Origin: Piliocolobus tephrosceles
Lineage: Eukaryota > Chordata > Mammalia > Primates > Cercopithecidae
NCBI RefSeq assembly: GCF_002776525.5
Contig: NC_045443.1
Coordinates: 33,797,238 to 33,861,237, forward strand
DNA: 64,000 nt
Direction of reading: 5' to 3'
Shown here: positions 35,255 to 46,294 of the stretch, piece after piece
Numbering within the stretch: position 1 is the first letter of the stretch
How the letters are laid out: every line of letters begins with the position of its first letter
The notes under the pieces: generated by a model
Database searches by the model: none
What the model was told of the DNA's origin: nothing
Seen by the model: the letters and a program-made list of their open reading frames with translations, nothing else
Translations under genes and position numbers: made by a program

Positions 35255-35560
35255 CTTTTACTAGCTATAATACAGCAATTTCATTCTGAGCTATTCAACT
35301 AAAAATAAAAGGAAAACCCCACAGCTCATGCACATAGATATTTATAGTAGCTTCATTCATAATAGCCAACAGCTGTAAATAACTCATTGTCCATCAGTGG
35401 GCGAAAAGATACAAAAATTGTGGTGTGATCGTACAATGGCATACTACCTAGCAATATAAATGAACCAATTGCTAATGCAAGCAAATAATTAAGAAATCTC
35501 AATCAAAAGCATTGTGTTAAGCAAGAGATGTCAGACAAAACACCATTTTGAAAACGTCAA
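35255..35560 (+). mobile_element. L1M ORF2 C-terminus/3' fragment
   Basis: Sense-strand old L1: 'tagtagcttcattcataata', 'ttgtccatcagtgggcgaaa', 'acaatggcatactacctagc' and 'tcaaaagcattgtgttaagc' occur in L1 order. Confidence 0.85.
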
Positions 35561-35820
35561 GACTTTTAATCACTTTTCTCACTATGTTTTGATAGTACTT
35601 CTTCCAATGTCCCCAAGTCCCTTTAATCACATTGTAATATTCCAATGTTCCCGCAAGCATTCCTCTGTGTCAAAGACCAATGTTGTTTATCTCTATAACG
35701 CAGGGTAGAGCACAACATATGCGAAAGACCTGTGTCATTTATCTCTATAACTCAGAGCAGAGCACAGCATCTAGCACATATAACAATCTTAATAAATATT
35801 TCCTGAATAGCCAGCCCAGT
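35561..35820 (+). mobile_element. L2 3' end with internal 51-bp duplication
   Basis: The 3' part ('catctagcacatata' then 'cttaataaatatttcctgaa') is an L2 terminus. Within it 35671-35721 and 35722-35773 are tandem copies sharing 'tttatctctataac', 'agagcacaacat/agagcacagcat', about 80% identical. Confidence 0.6.
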
Positions 35821-36382
35821 TGCTGAGTTAGCCCTGAAATTCTAAGATGGCCTTCAAGATTTCAACCTCCCGTTGTACATACCCTATAAGGGTATGTGCG
35901 CATACATACACATCCCTTCCCAGTGAGTGTATGTAGGACATGTAAATGTGATCGGATAGTCACTTCTGTGATTGTAATGCATTATATGGGACTCCACTCT
36001 AACACATTAGGAGAGATTCTCCAGCTGGCCTTTAATTAGAGAGCAAGCTGCCAGGTAGTGAGAGGCCCACATCGACAAAACCTGAAGGTAGCCTTTAGGA
36101 GCTGTAAACCACCTTGGCCAACAGCCAGCAAGAAAATGAGGACTGCAGCCCTCCAACTGCAAGACGTTGAATTCTGCCAAGAACTTGAATGTGCTTGGAA
36201 GAGAAACTCGTACTCTAAATGAGAACATATCTCAATTGATTTCAGCTTTGTGAGACCTTGAACAGAGAATCCAGCTGTGCTTTGCTTGGACTTTTGGTCT
36301 ACAGAAACTGTGAGATAATAAATGCATGTTTGTTTAAGTCACTAAGTTTGTGGTAATTTATTACAGAGAAATTGAAAAAGAG
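35821..36382 (+). mobile_element. MLT1D-like LTR
   Basis: Old MaLR LTR, about 560 bp: 'gctgccaggtagtgagaggc', 'ccaacagccagcaagaaaat', 'ctacagaaactgtgagataa', then 'gtcactaagtttgtggtaat'. The polyadenylation signal region 'gataataaatgc' is at about 36312. Confidence 0.85.
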
Positions 36383-36627
36383 TATAAAGACCTTTGGATA
36401 ATGTGTGTTGTTTAAAGTGTGTAGATTGGTTTATGCACGAGGAAGATGACCAACAGTATTTACCTTAAATCCTCTGATTCCTTAGTTAATGAATTGGATA
36501 TGCTATTCCATAGAACAGTTCAGATTAATTTATAGCCATAAAGGATCAGGAAAGTAATAAAGTTTGCTATATTGGGATGAGGGACTAAATTATTCTATGT
36601 ATTTCCCACACCCTGAGAGATCATGGC

Positions 36628-36680
36628 TCAAACCTGCACATGTACCCTTGAACTTAAAAGTTAAATAAAAAAGAAATATT
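36628..36680 (+). mobile_element. Very short L1 3' tail
   Basis: 'cctgcacatgtacccttgaa' then 'cttaaaagttaaataaaaaa' is the terminal L1 3' UTR and tail. The bases before 36628 do not continue as L1. Confidence 0.75.
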
Positions 36681-37109
36681 AATGATAAAATAGAGTAAAG
36701 AGAAATACAGAAGAAAGTAAGAGAATAAGTTTACTAATTATTTTGCATTAAATTATATGACTAGCATTTACTAAAAAAAACTGTTGATTTTTAAATACTC
36801 TTAAAATATATTCTGAATGAAAGAACATTTCTTCAACACATTAGAAGTATGAATCCCCATGACCTATGGCAGATATCATCACAAAGCGCTTACAATAAAA
36901 ATTGTTTGAAGGCAAGATTAAGGGCAAAATTATGTCAAAATTAGTCAAGGCTTAGAATTGTAACACTCTCAATCTGTTTAGATCAATAATTCATTTCTAA
37001 CTCACTAAAGTTACTTCATTAGCTTTACTAGAGTTATAGAAAGATAGAATTTTTGGTAGAAAAATGTGTTAATTGCAGCACAGGGAAATAATGCTGTGCA
37101 AGTCATTTG
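36681..37109. other. Unassigned sequence
   Basis: AT-rich, nothing recognised. Confidence 0.55.
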
Positions 37110-37300
37110 AGTTTCAACAGTAAGAGGGTTGGTTTCCAATTCTACTGAGGTACTTAGAAATTTGGCCTTCTGTAACTTAATGTCTCATCTACAGAACCGA
37201 GAGAATGATGCCCATCTTAAATGTTTATTGAGAAGGTAAGAAATAACATTTTTGAAACACAGAGTATGCTCAACATATGTGGTCTTTAATTATTAGTTGG
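37110..37300 (+). mobile_element. MIR SINE
   Basis: Diverged sense MIR: 'ggccttctgtaacttaatgt', 'ctcatctacagaaccgagag', and a 3' part 'cagagtatgctcaacatatg'. Confidence 0.65.
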
Positions 37301-38548
37301 ATAATTTATTTTACCATGACAATGATGTTATTTGAGGCAGTTCTGTTTTAAGTGTTCTGAACTAATGAGTAAATGAAGAATTGAAATATTCTAGGAAGTA
37401 TAATAGTGAATTAAAATAAAATTTTCCTTCTAATGTGATATGGAGTGAAAAAGTGTAACACCTTGAAAACTACATAGACTTTAGATTCAAAAATATTTCC
37501 ATCAAATAAATCTCCATTGCTTCCCAATTGTGAGATCTTGTGCAAAATGTAAAAAGAAAAGTACTAACAATTGGAATAATGTTAAAATAACAAAAAGAAT
37601 AGATTTGGAAAAGAGCTTAGTCCGATGCCAGCCACATCAGAGTCACCTAAAACTGGAAGCTCCTAATAATATTTTGTTTTATATCTTAAAGTAACTGCAT
37701 ATCCTATTTTTTTTGTTCCAAAAGTACCTATGCCAAATCCATAGGTTAAGTTATTTCATAAGTATTAGGAACGCATTCTATCTAGTTCTTCATTTTGACC
37801 ATTACTTAGACAAGTTATGCTATTATTTTTATTTTCTTCTGAAGTCACTTTAATATTGGTTTTATTTTCACAGAAAGGATTTGATCCCAGCCTTAGTATC
37901 CAGTAAGAACAATGAATAACACTTTTCTGATACAAAGTGTTCTGATACTCCATTAATATAGGCATATACTTACGCTGGGCAATTTGCTGTAATTACAGTC
38001 TGCCTATTTCAATCTCATATGGGATAACATAAAAACAGGAATAATCTAATACAAATATATGAATCAAGGGATTGTTTTAATGCTTTCAGAAACTATAAGC
38101 ACTAATTATACTTTAAAATGTGTCTATACCTCAAAAAGTAATCATAAAGTAGGAAATAATAAAATGATATGGTATATAATGTATTGATGATATAGCACAT
38201 AAATATATAGGTATATAGAAGGCCTGCCTATGCAATAAAAATTATTTGTTTTAAAAAATTTTAAAGGTTTCCTTATCCTATTTTTATTCTTTAAATATAG
38301 AGTTAAAACAATCCTCTTTGCATTAAATAGGTTCACAATACAAATTTATGGAATTTCAGCAGGAACTTGGTTTTTCATTTTGAATAATCCACTTCGTTAT
38401 ATAATATGTATGGGGTTGGGAAGCAAGTCAACCCTAAATGAAACTACACAAAATACATTTTATGAGGAAAGAAGTGAACTGTCAACTTTTACTATCTCTA
38501 GAGGTTGAGTATTTTCTGGAAATTGAATTTTACAAAAGTAATAGAATT
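37301..38548. other. Unassigned AT-rich sequence
   Basis: No gene or recognised element in about 1.25 kb. Confidence 0.6.
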
Positions 38549-38564
38549 AGGAATCAGTAAATGG

Positions 38565-38808
38565 CACAAGACAGGGATGCCCTCTCTCACCACTCCTATT
38601 CAACATAGTGTTGGAAGTTCTGGCTAGGGCAATCAGGCAAGAGAAAGAAATCAAGGGTATTCAGTTAGGAAAAGAAGAAGTCAAATTGTCCCTGTTTGCA
38701 GATGACATGATTGTATATTTAGAAAACCCCATCATCTCAGCCTAAAATCTCCTTAAGCTATAAGCAACTTCAGCAAAGTCTTAGGATACAAAATTAATAT
38801 GCAAAAAT
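38565..38808 (+). pseudogene. LINE-1 ORF2 reverse-transcriptase fragment
   Basis: Reads as the end of the RT domain, including the catalytic FADD motif encoded at 38695-38706. It is closed by an in-frame TAA at 38743-38745 and again at 38761-38763, where the sequence also looks one base short. The upstream RT palm and all of the endonuclease are absent because of 5' truncation, so there is no enzymatic potential. Confidence 0.9.
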
Positions 38809-39128
38809 CGCAAGCATTCTTTTTTTTTTTTTTTGAGACGGAGTCTCGCTCTGTTCCCCAGGCTGGAGTGCAGTGGCCGGATCTCAGCTCACTGCAAGCT
38901 CCGCCTCCCAGGTTTACGCCATTCTCCTGCCTCAGCCTCCCGAGTAGCTGGGACTACAGGCGCCCGCCACCTCGCCCGGCTAGTTTTTTGTATTTTTTAG
39001 TAGAGACGGGGTTTCACAGTGTTAGCCAGGATGGTCTCGATCTCCTGACCTCGTGATCCGCCCGTCTCGGCCTCCCAAAGTGCTGGGATTACAGGCTTGA
39101 GCCACCGCGCCCGGCCCGCAAGCATTCT
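38809..39128 (-). mobile_element. AluY, Old World monkey-type, with perfect TSD
   Basis: Antisense Alu body (about 38821-39116) with intact T-run, flanked by identical 12-bp 'cgcaagcattct' at 38809-38820 and 39117-39128. Contains 'gccggatctcagctcactgc', the variant shared with the copy at 53658. It is younger than the surrounding L1. Confidence 0.97.
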
Positions 39129-39163
39129 TATACACCAGTAACAGACAAACAGAGAGCCAAATC

Positions 39164-40732
39164 ATGAATGAACTTCCATTCACAATTGCTTCCAAGAGAA
39201 TAAAATACCTAAGAATCCAACTTACAAGGGATGTAAAGGACCTCTTCAAGGAGAATTACAAACCACTGCTCAGTGAAATAAAAGAGGACACAAACAAATG
39301 GAAGAACATACCATGCTCATGGATAGGAAGAATCAATATCGTGAAAATGGCCATACTGCCCAAGGTTATTTATAGATTCAATGCCATCCCCATCAAGCTA
39401 CCAATGAGTTTCTTCACAGAATTGGAAAAAACTGCTTTAAAGTTCATATGGAACCAAAAAAGAGCCCACATTGCCAAGACAATCCTAAGTCAAAAGGACA
39501 AAGCTGGAGGCGTCACAATACCTGACTTCAAACTATACTACAAGGCTACAGTAACCAAAACAGCATGGTACTGGTACCAAAACAGAGATATAGACCAATG
39601 GAACAGAACAGAGTCCTCAGAAATAATACCACACATCTACAGCCATCTGATCTTTGACAAACCTGAGAGAAACAAGAAATGGGGAAAGGATTCCCTATTT
39701 AATAAATGGTGCTGGGGAAATTGGCTAGCCGTAAGTAGAAAGCTGAAACTGGATCCTTTCCTTACTCCTTATACGAAGACCAATTCAAGATGCATTAGAG
39801 ACTTAAATGTTAGACCTAATACCATAAAAACCCTAGAAGAAAACCTAGGTAGTACCATTCAGGACATAGGCATGGGCAAGGACTTCATGTCTAAAACACC
39901 AAAAGCAACCGCAGCAAAAGCCAAAATCGACAAATGGGATCTAATTAAACTAAAGAGCTTCTGCACAGCAAAAGAAACTACCATCAGAGTGAACAGGCAA
40001 CCTACAGAATGGGAGAACATTTTTGCAATCTATTCATCTGACAAAGGGCTAATATCCAGAATCTACAAAGAACTCAAACAAATATACAAGAAAAAAACAA
40101 ACAACCCTATCAAAAAGTGGGCAAAGGATATGAACAGACATTTCTCAAAAGAAGACATTCATACAGCCAACAGACACATGAAAAAATGCTTATCATCACT
40201 GGCCATCAGAGAAATGCAAATCAAAACCACAATGAGATACCATCTCACACCAGTTAGAATGACAATCATTAAAAAGTCAGGAAACAACAGGTGTTGGAGA
40301 GGATGTGGAGAAATAGGAACACTTTTACACTGTTGGTGGGATTGTAAACTAGTTCAACCATTATGGAAAACAGTATGGCAATTCCTCAAGGATATAGAAC
40401 TAGATGTACCATATGACCCAGCCATGTCACTACTGGGTATATACCCAAAGGATTCTAAATCATGCTGCTATAAAGACACATGCACACGTATGTTCATTGT
40501 GGCACTATTCACAATAGCAAAGACTTGGAATCAACCCAAATGTCCATCTATGACAGACTGGATTAAGAAAATGTGGCACATATACACCATGGGATACTAT
40601 GCAGCCATAAAAAAGGATGAGTTTGCATCCTTTGTAGGGACATGGATGCAGCTGGAAACCATCATTCTTAGCAAACTATCACAAGAAGAGAAAACCAAAC
40701 ACCGCATGTTCTCACTCATAGGTGGGAACTGA
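39164..40732 (+). CDS. LINE-1 ORF2p, C-terminal 522 residues
   Basis: Open from the right edge of the Alu, with a Met at 39164, to the TGA at 40730-40732. It covers the ORF2p region after the RT domain (opening MNELPFTIASKRIKYL) and the C-terminal domain, with an intact C-x3-C-x7-H-x4-C cysteine motif near 40292-40345. About 95% identical by eye to the frame at 1-1455. The frame is uninterrupted, but the preceding RT piece has stops and an Alu separates the two, so it cannot give a working ORF2p. The Met is internal to the family protein, not a natural start. Confidence 0.9.
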   Translation: MNELPFTIASKRIKYLRIQLTRDVKDLFKENYKPLLSEIKEDTNKWKNIPCSWIGRINIVKMAILPKVIYRFNAIPIKLPMSFFTELEKTALKFIWNQKRAHIAKTILSQKDKAGGVTIPDFKLYYKATVTKTAWYWYQNRDIDQWNRTESSEIIPHIYSHLIFDKPERNKKWGKDSLFNKWCWGNWLAVSRKLKLDPFLTPYTKTNSRCIRDLNVRPNTIKTLEENLGSTIQDIGMGKDFMSKTPKATAAKAKIDKWDLIKLKSFCTAKETTIRVNRQPTEWENIFAIYSSDKGLISRIYKELKQIYKKKTNNPIKKWAKDMNRHFSKEDIHTANRHMKKCLSSLAIREMQIKTTMRYHLTPVRMTIIKKSGNNRCWRGCGEIGTLLHCWWDCKLVQPLWKTVWQFLKDIELDVPYDPAMSLLGIYPKDSKSCCYKDTCTRMFIVALFTIAKTWNQPKCPSMTDWIKKMWHIYTMGYYAAIKKDEFASFVGTWMQLETIILSKLSQEEKTKHRMFSLIGGN

Positions 40733-40991
40733 ACAATGAGATCACTTGCACTCGGGAAAGGGAACATCACACACCGGGGCCTATATTGGGGAGGGGGTAC
40801 GGGGAAGGGATTGCATTGGGGAGTTATACCTGATAGAAATGATGAATTGATGGGTGCTGACGAGTTGATGGATGCAGCACACCAACATGGCACAAGTATA
40901 CATATGTAGCAAACCTGCATGCTATGCACATGTACCCTAGAACTTAAAGTATAATAAAAATAATAATAATAAAAAAGGAATCAGTAAATGG

Positions 40992-41834
40992 AAATATCAC
41001 AGGAAAAAAGTCTAAAAATAGAATAAGGATTCCCAAAAGCAAAGGAAGGAAGCAAAGTAGGAAAAGGCCAAGACTCCAAACCCCAAAAGTAAAGGTATCT
41101 ATAATTTTTTATGGTAATGCAAAACTGAATTGGAAAATAGATGCTTAAGTTTTCAATTATTTATAGTTGTTTCTTTTGTCATAAAATTTATTCATGTAAT
41201 CGTAGGACTGCTTACTTTATAATGTGTTCCTTCTTAGTCTCACTATTCTGTTCGCCACTGTTTGCTCTTACCTATTCAAGTTTCCACCATTTTGCATAAA
41301 ACTGATGAGTGTAGGCAGAATTTCAACATGTGGCCATTGTTTCAAGATCTCATTTGGGACAATATCCAATAGATTAATTTTTTCAGTCTTGGCTACTTGG
41401 CACCATGTTTGAATTCTGAAACTTAAAACAATGAAATCCTAAACTTACAAGATCTTATGCAAAGTAAATTGCTTAGGCAAAGATTATCAAATATTGAAGA
41501 TTATAATAGGTCAACACTTAAATGTCTTCCTTCAATTTTCTTTTGAGAAAAATGCCAGTCCTAAGTTATGAATGAATTAACCGGCCTCACTCTATGAATG
41601 GAGACGAAAAACCCTGGGTCTTTGACTACAATGAGTTAATGGAATATCATTGATTTTCATAGACCTAGTGATTAACAGCTTTACCACAAGTGAAGTGAGA
41701 CATAACCTAACATTGATGCATTTTAGAAAAGAGCTAGAATTTTGACATTTGTGAATCTCAATTAACATTGCATTCAAAGATTAAGGACATAAATAATTAA
41801 TTAAAACATGGATGAAAGAAAACAAATTTAGGAC
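40992..41834. other. Unassigned sequence
   Basis: No gene or recognised element. Confidence 0.6.
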
Positions 41835-42153
41835 TTATCATCCCTGTTTTTTTCTTTTTGAGACAGGGTCTCACTCTGTCACCCAAACTGGAGTGCCGTG
41901 GTGAGATCTTGGCTCAATGCAACCTCCACCTCACAAGAACAAGTGATTCTCCCTCCTCAGCCTCCCAAGTAGCTGGAACTCCAGGCGTGTGCCAACACAC
42001 TCCACTAATTTTCATATTTTTTAGTAGAGATGAGGTTTCACCATATTGGCCAGGCTGGTCTTGAACTCCTGGGCTGAAGCGAACTGCCCGCCTCAGTCTC
42101 CCAAAGTGCTGGGATTACAGGAAAGAGCCACCACCCTTGGCCTTATCTTCCCT
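41835..42153 (-). mobile_element. AluJ-like SINE with TSD
   Basis: Antisense, diverged Alu (about 41846-42142) with AluJ-type bases ('gagacagggtctcactctgt', 'ctcctgggctgaagcgaact'). Target duplication 'ttatcatccct' (41835-41845) against 'ttatcttccct' (42143-42153), one mismatch. Confidence 0.93.
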
Positions 42154-42984
42154 CTTTAACTAAACTTTTACAAATTGTATACTCTTCCTTAATAATTTAT
42201 AAATCTATGGAAGTTTTGGCTCATCCCATAGTTATGGCTTGCTGTGAAGCTCTGAAGCTTTTCAGTGTTCTAAGTTGCTTTGTAATTTACGAAGTACATT
42301 CAAATAAACTAATTCATTTTGATAGTGCTCTTTACATGTTGGTTGTTCAATTTCAGGGGTCATTAGAGCTGTAACCTTCTTGCATCACACACTTAATAAA
42401 AATGGAATGAAAATTCATGATCCAAAACCTGACAACTGTGTGAAAGCTCTCCGCTCTTCTGAATGTATTTTTGTCCACTGAGGAAGAACTTTCTTTTTCT
42501 TCTGACTTAGTGTTTTGCAGAATGTGTTATATACACATATAATGCTATATAAGATAAATGTAGGCAGTCCACTGACATTTATACTTATATCTATTAAATT
42601 TTTTTTAAAAAATGCATATGTACATTGAATCCATAATTCTAAAGATATCACTGTATAGGAATAGATAAAATTAGAAAATGAGTTAATTTAATACTGAATT
42701 AAACAATATAAATAATAACAGTTATTAGTTATGATAAGTATCACATAATATAAGTAATAGTTGTATTCATTTATGACAGAAAAATTATAAAATTTGTAAG
42801 AAAATAAGATTGAGGAACACTTACTATACATGGCTGGGCTACTGAAAGTTCTATAATTTGTGTTTATTCTCCAACATATCTCTTTAGAAACTGAGAAAAT
42901 CTGAGTACGTACCATTCTATTTGTTGTGCCTAATTTTGGAGCATCAGAATGGTAATGTGGAAAGGAGATTCAGTTATAGTACGC
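42154..42984. other. Unassigned sequence
   Basis: No gene or firm repeat; AT-rich from about 42530. Confidence 0.6.
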
Positions 42985-43238
42985 TTTTTTTTTTTTTTTT
43001 TTTTTTTCGGCTCACTGCAAGCTCCGCCTCCGGGGTTCACGCCATTCTCCTGCCTCAGCCTCCGGAGTAGCTGGGACTACAGGCGCCCGCCACCACGCCT
43101 GGCTAATTTTTTGTATTTTTAGTAGAAACAGGTTTTCACCGTGTTAGCCAGGATGGTCTCAATCTCCCTACCTTGTGATCCACCTGCCTCTGCCTCCCAA
43201 AGTGCTGGGATTACAGGCGTGAGCCACCGTGCCCAGCC
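42985..43238 (-). mobile_element. AluY/S lacking its right-monomer 3' end
   Basis: The T-run (42985-43007) joins directly to 'cggctcactgcaagctccg', so about 55 bp that normally lie between tail and this point are missing, while the rest through 'ccgtgcccagcc' is complete. Confidence 0.93.
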
Positions 43239-44330
43239 TACTCTTCCAGATGATCTGAATCATATCTTTCATTGTCTTTGAGCTATTTTGCAAGTCTGTA
43301 CATTGTAGCTGACTGATGGCAACAAATACAATTCTTTTTATACATATGAAAATTCTGTCCTATCCTGTAGAAATTCAATTGCTTTCCTCTCCTCCCTGGA
43401 AAAAAACTTTTTTATATATTCCTAACCTATATATATATATATGTCTGTCTTGGGAATCTCTTTTGATCTGATTCCATCTTTCTGATTTCTTCAATGATTA
43501 CTAAGTAGAATAAAATCTTTTAACACGTGTGCATTTTTCTATCTGTGTGAGAGTTGGTTTCACTTGTATTAAAAAATTGCCTTTTAACAAGCTTTTGTCT
43601 AATTGTTTCAAACAAATGTCAAAATCACAGAGATTATCTCATGCATACAAAGTGTATTTCTGGAAATAAAACAAAATATTTAAACAATGGGTTAGATCGG
43701 TGGTTCTAAAATTTTAGTTGTGCTTGAGAATTACTAAGATTTTTAAGGGCAAATACAAATATAAAATAAGAGACTGAATTCTCCCTGTTGAAACTAAGTA
43801 AAGAGACTTTTTTCTTCTCTCTTCTCAGAGAACATTTGCTTTAGAAAACTTGTAAATTATTTCTCTGTCTCTAAAAGATATGTAAATCTTTTAAAAAGCT
43901 AAACAAGACTCTTACCAACTTTAAGATCCAGAATGCCTTTTTGAAGGATCTGGGAGACAATTCTGAAACAAAATCACTGAGGAAGATAACTCTCCCATCT
44001 CCCAGTTTCTATATGAGGGTGAAAGCCTAACTTTGTTAGAAGCCTTACTCTGAAACTGTCTTCCATAATAAAAACGTGAGACGTTTATTGACACCTTTAT
44101 CAATATTGAACATCCTACCTTGTTCACAGGGGATCTTCAGTTTCTGCCTATCGTGCTCCTAATTTTGCAAACTGATTTTTTTGGAAACAGCCTAATTTAG
44201 TTAGGAATTAAAAAAACTATTTAGTTATTTTCTCCCCTCCTGCCTTCCTTTCTCCCTCTTCCTTCTTCCTTCTTCATATTTCTTTCTCTCACTACCAGAT
44301 TCTACTGAAAAGAAGCCTCAGAATAAGCTC
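43239..44330. other. Mostly unassigned; small MER5A-like piece and a pyrimidine tract
   Basis: 43695-43745 ('cggtggttctaaaatttta') resembles a MER5A end. 44231-44292 is strongly C/T-rich. A short TA run is at 43430-43442. No gene seen. Confidence 0.5.
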
Positions 44331-45096
44331 TGACACATGAGTACACAATTGTTATCCAGGAAACAAAAAATCTGTGAAATGAAAATAAATCTTGGGACCC
44401 CCAAATCACTAAGCCAAAGGGAAAAGTCAAATTGGGAAGTGCATCAAGCAGACCTGCCTCCTGTTTTATTTCAGAATAAGATAGCTACAAAGACAAAAAA
44501 AACCTACATACCACCCTCACAATTTTCCCACAGGGAAATTCCTTGTGGGCCTCAAGATCTTTACCCTAAAAAAAAACCAGTTCTGTTGAACTTCACCCTG
44601 GTAATGTACATTAATCGCTTACCTTCACAGATGCAGGGCAAAGGGCAGAACTCAAAGTTATCCCTCTGCTCACCTGAGACAAAGGCACATCTTATTGCTT
44701 CTTCTGCCCTATTGTTTATGTAAAAATGCAGATTCATTGAATCAGACTAAGGCATAAGTGACTCTCTACCCCCACACATATAAATTATGTATTCAGTGAA
44801 ATGGTGATCAAAGATGTGAATGTAACCTTTTATCTCTTATCTATCTATGACCTGGAAGCCATGCCCCCTGCCCCTTTGAGTTGCCCTGCCTTTCTGAACC
44901 AAACCCATGTACATTGCACACATAGTGATTGGTGTCTCATGTCTCCCTAAAATGGATAAAGCCAAGCTGTATTCCAACCACCTTGGGCATATGTCATCAG
45001 GACCTCCTGAGGCTGTGTCACAGATGCATCCTTTAACTTTAGGAAAATACATTTGCTAAATTCAATTGAGACCTCTCTCAGAAAATTTTGGGTTCA
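44331..45096 (+). mobile_element. Class I (MER4-group-like) solo LTR
   Basis: About 760 bp, recognised from segments common to primate ERV1 LTRs: 'ctatgacctggaagccatgc' (44845), 'tgtctcatgtctccctaaaa' (44932), 'ggataaagccaagctgtatt', 'ccaccttgggcatatgtcat' and an end 'gagacctctctcagaaaatt'. A 128-codon frame (44337-44723) lies inside but shows no domain. Left edge approximate; family uncertain. Confidence 0.8.
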
Positions 45097-45985
45097 TGAA
45101 AGAGTTACAGAATCTGTCTTGTAATAAGCTGAATAAGGTCCAAATCCTGCTGACCATTTATTGGAGTCTGATCTTCCCAGTTAGAGGTGGGTGCATGAAT
45201 TTATTTAAATAAAAAGACACACAATTTTTTCAATTTTATCAAAGAAAGCTCCCATCCAAAATCCTCTGTGCTAGTTGACAAACTACTAATTCTACCAATG
45301 GATAAGCATTTTAACTTTCACTGTATAAATTAGTGTAGCTTCGAGTGTTGATGGAAGAGAAAGATAGCTGAAACACCAGTAGAAGCTGCCTTTGGGGGTG
45401 GCCTTTTAGATTAAAGGACAGCAGACCACCTCCAGACTGTGAATTCTTGATTAGAGCAACTGCTGTCTCTAGGGTGCAAATTGAAACTATATAGATTTTA
45501 ATCACAGCCTCCACACTGAAGTGTTTTTAAATAAATTTCTTACATCATAATATCAGTGTATTATGCATCCCTTGGGATTTTTTTGAAGTTTTACTATTAC
45601 TCAGCTTTTATCCTAACTTTTCTTACATTTTATTTCTTGATTTTGAACAGGTGGAATTAAACTTTCCTAAGTTCTGAAATGGCTAATTTTCTACTAATCT
45701 CTATTGTTTCGTAAGATTCTGCATCCTCCCTCCCTGGACTGCTAATTTTTCTCTTTGGCTAAAATTCTGTTACTGTATTGACCCTACCAGGCCACTTCAC
45801 TCCTTTAAAAGATATCTACTTTATCCTTTATAAGTATTTTCTTTTGTCACTCCAGTATTTCTTATCACTGATTACAGTTAAAAATCTATATTGCACTGAT
45901 TTTCAGTCTCATATTTAAAGAATAGATTTTGTAAAGGGGTAAAATTTTATGAATGAGATGGTTGGGAAATTTAGTGTAAAGGCAA
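45097..45985. other. Unassigned sequence
   Basis: No gene or recognised element. Confidence 0.55.
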
Positions 45986-46260
45986 AGGGTACCCACAGAA
46001 AGTGTGAAGGGTAGGGAAGGAAGGTTTCCTCAACCCCCTTAGGGTTCCTGACTGGGCCTGTAAATAAAACTTACAAAGACAGATTAACATGCTAAGGAAC
46101 CATATTTTGGGGTATTCTGTTCTGAGTCCAAGCAGAGCTGAAGACAAGCTAAAGGAGATGGTATGGTAGAACCAAATGTGCAGATGGCAGATGCCAAAAA
46201 TTGGCCCACTAAAGAGAGAGCTGAGGCCTGCTTCTAGGTACACATTTTCAATACAGGATA

Positions 46261-46294
<34 letters not shown>
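45986..46294 (+). other. Possible repeat of unknown family ending in an A29 run
   Basis: The segment 45990-46260 is less AT-rich than its neighbours and is followed by a 29-base uninterrupted A-run (46266-46294), the layout of a retrotransposed sequence. I cannot identify the source and found no convincing target duplication. Confidence 0.35.

Larger units (their letters stand above)
38549..40991 (+). mobile_element. Young 5'-truncated LINE-1 with perfect TSD
   Basis: L1PA-lineage insert starting inside the ORF2 reverse-transcriptase region at about 38565 and ending with 3' UTR (40733 to about 40945) and an A-rich tail with TAA-type repeats. Flanked by identical 16-bp 'aggaatcagtaaatgg' at 38549-38564 and 40976-40991. 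A young antisense AluY lies within it (38821-39116). Too truncated to move by itself. Confidence 0.97.

Noticed and set aside
38799..39056. 85-codon plus-strand frame and its twin at 53718-53975 (minus)
   Set aside because: Both are antisense AluY translations, nearly identical for that reason, not a gene family.
44231..44292. Pyrimidine tract as a splice acceptor branch/tract
   Set aside because: No adjacent open exon or matching donor; simple C/T-rich repeat is enough.
44337..44723. 128-codon open frame on the plus strand
   Set aside because: Lies within a class I LTR, which is non-coding, and shows no domain.
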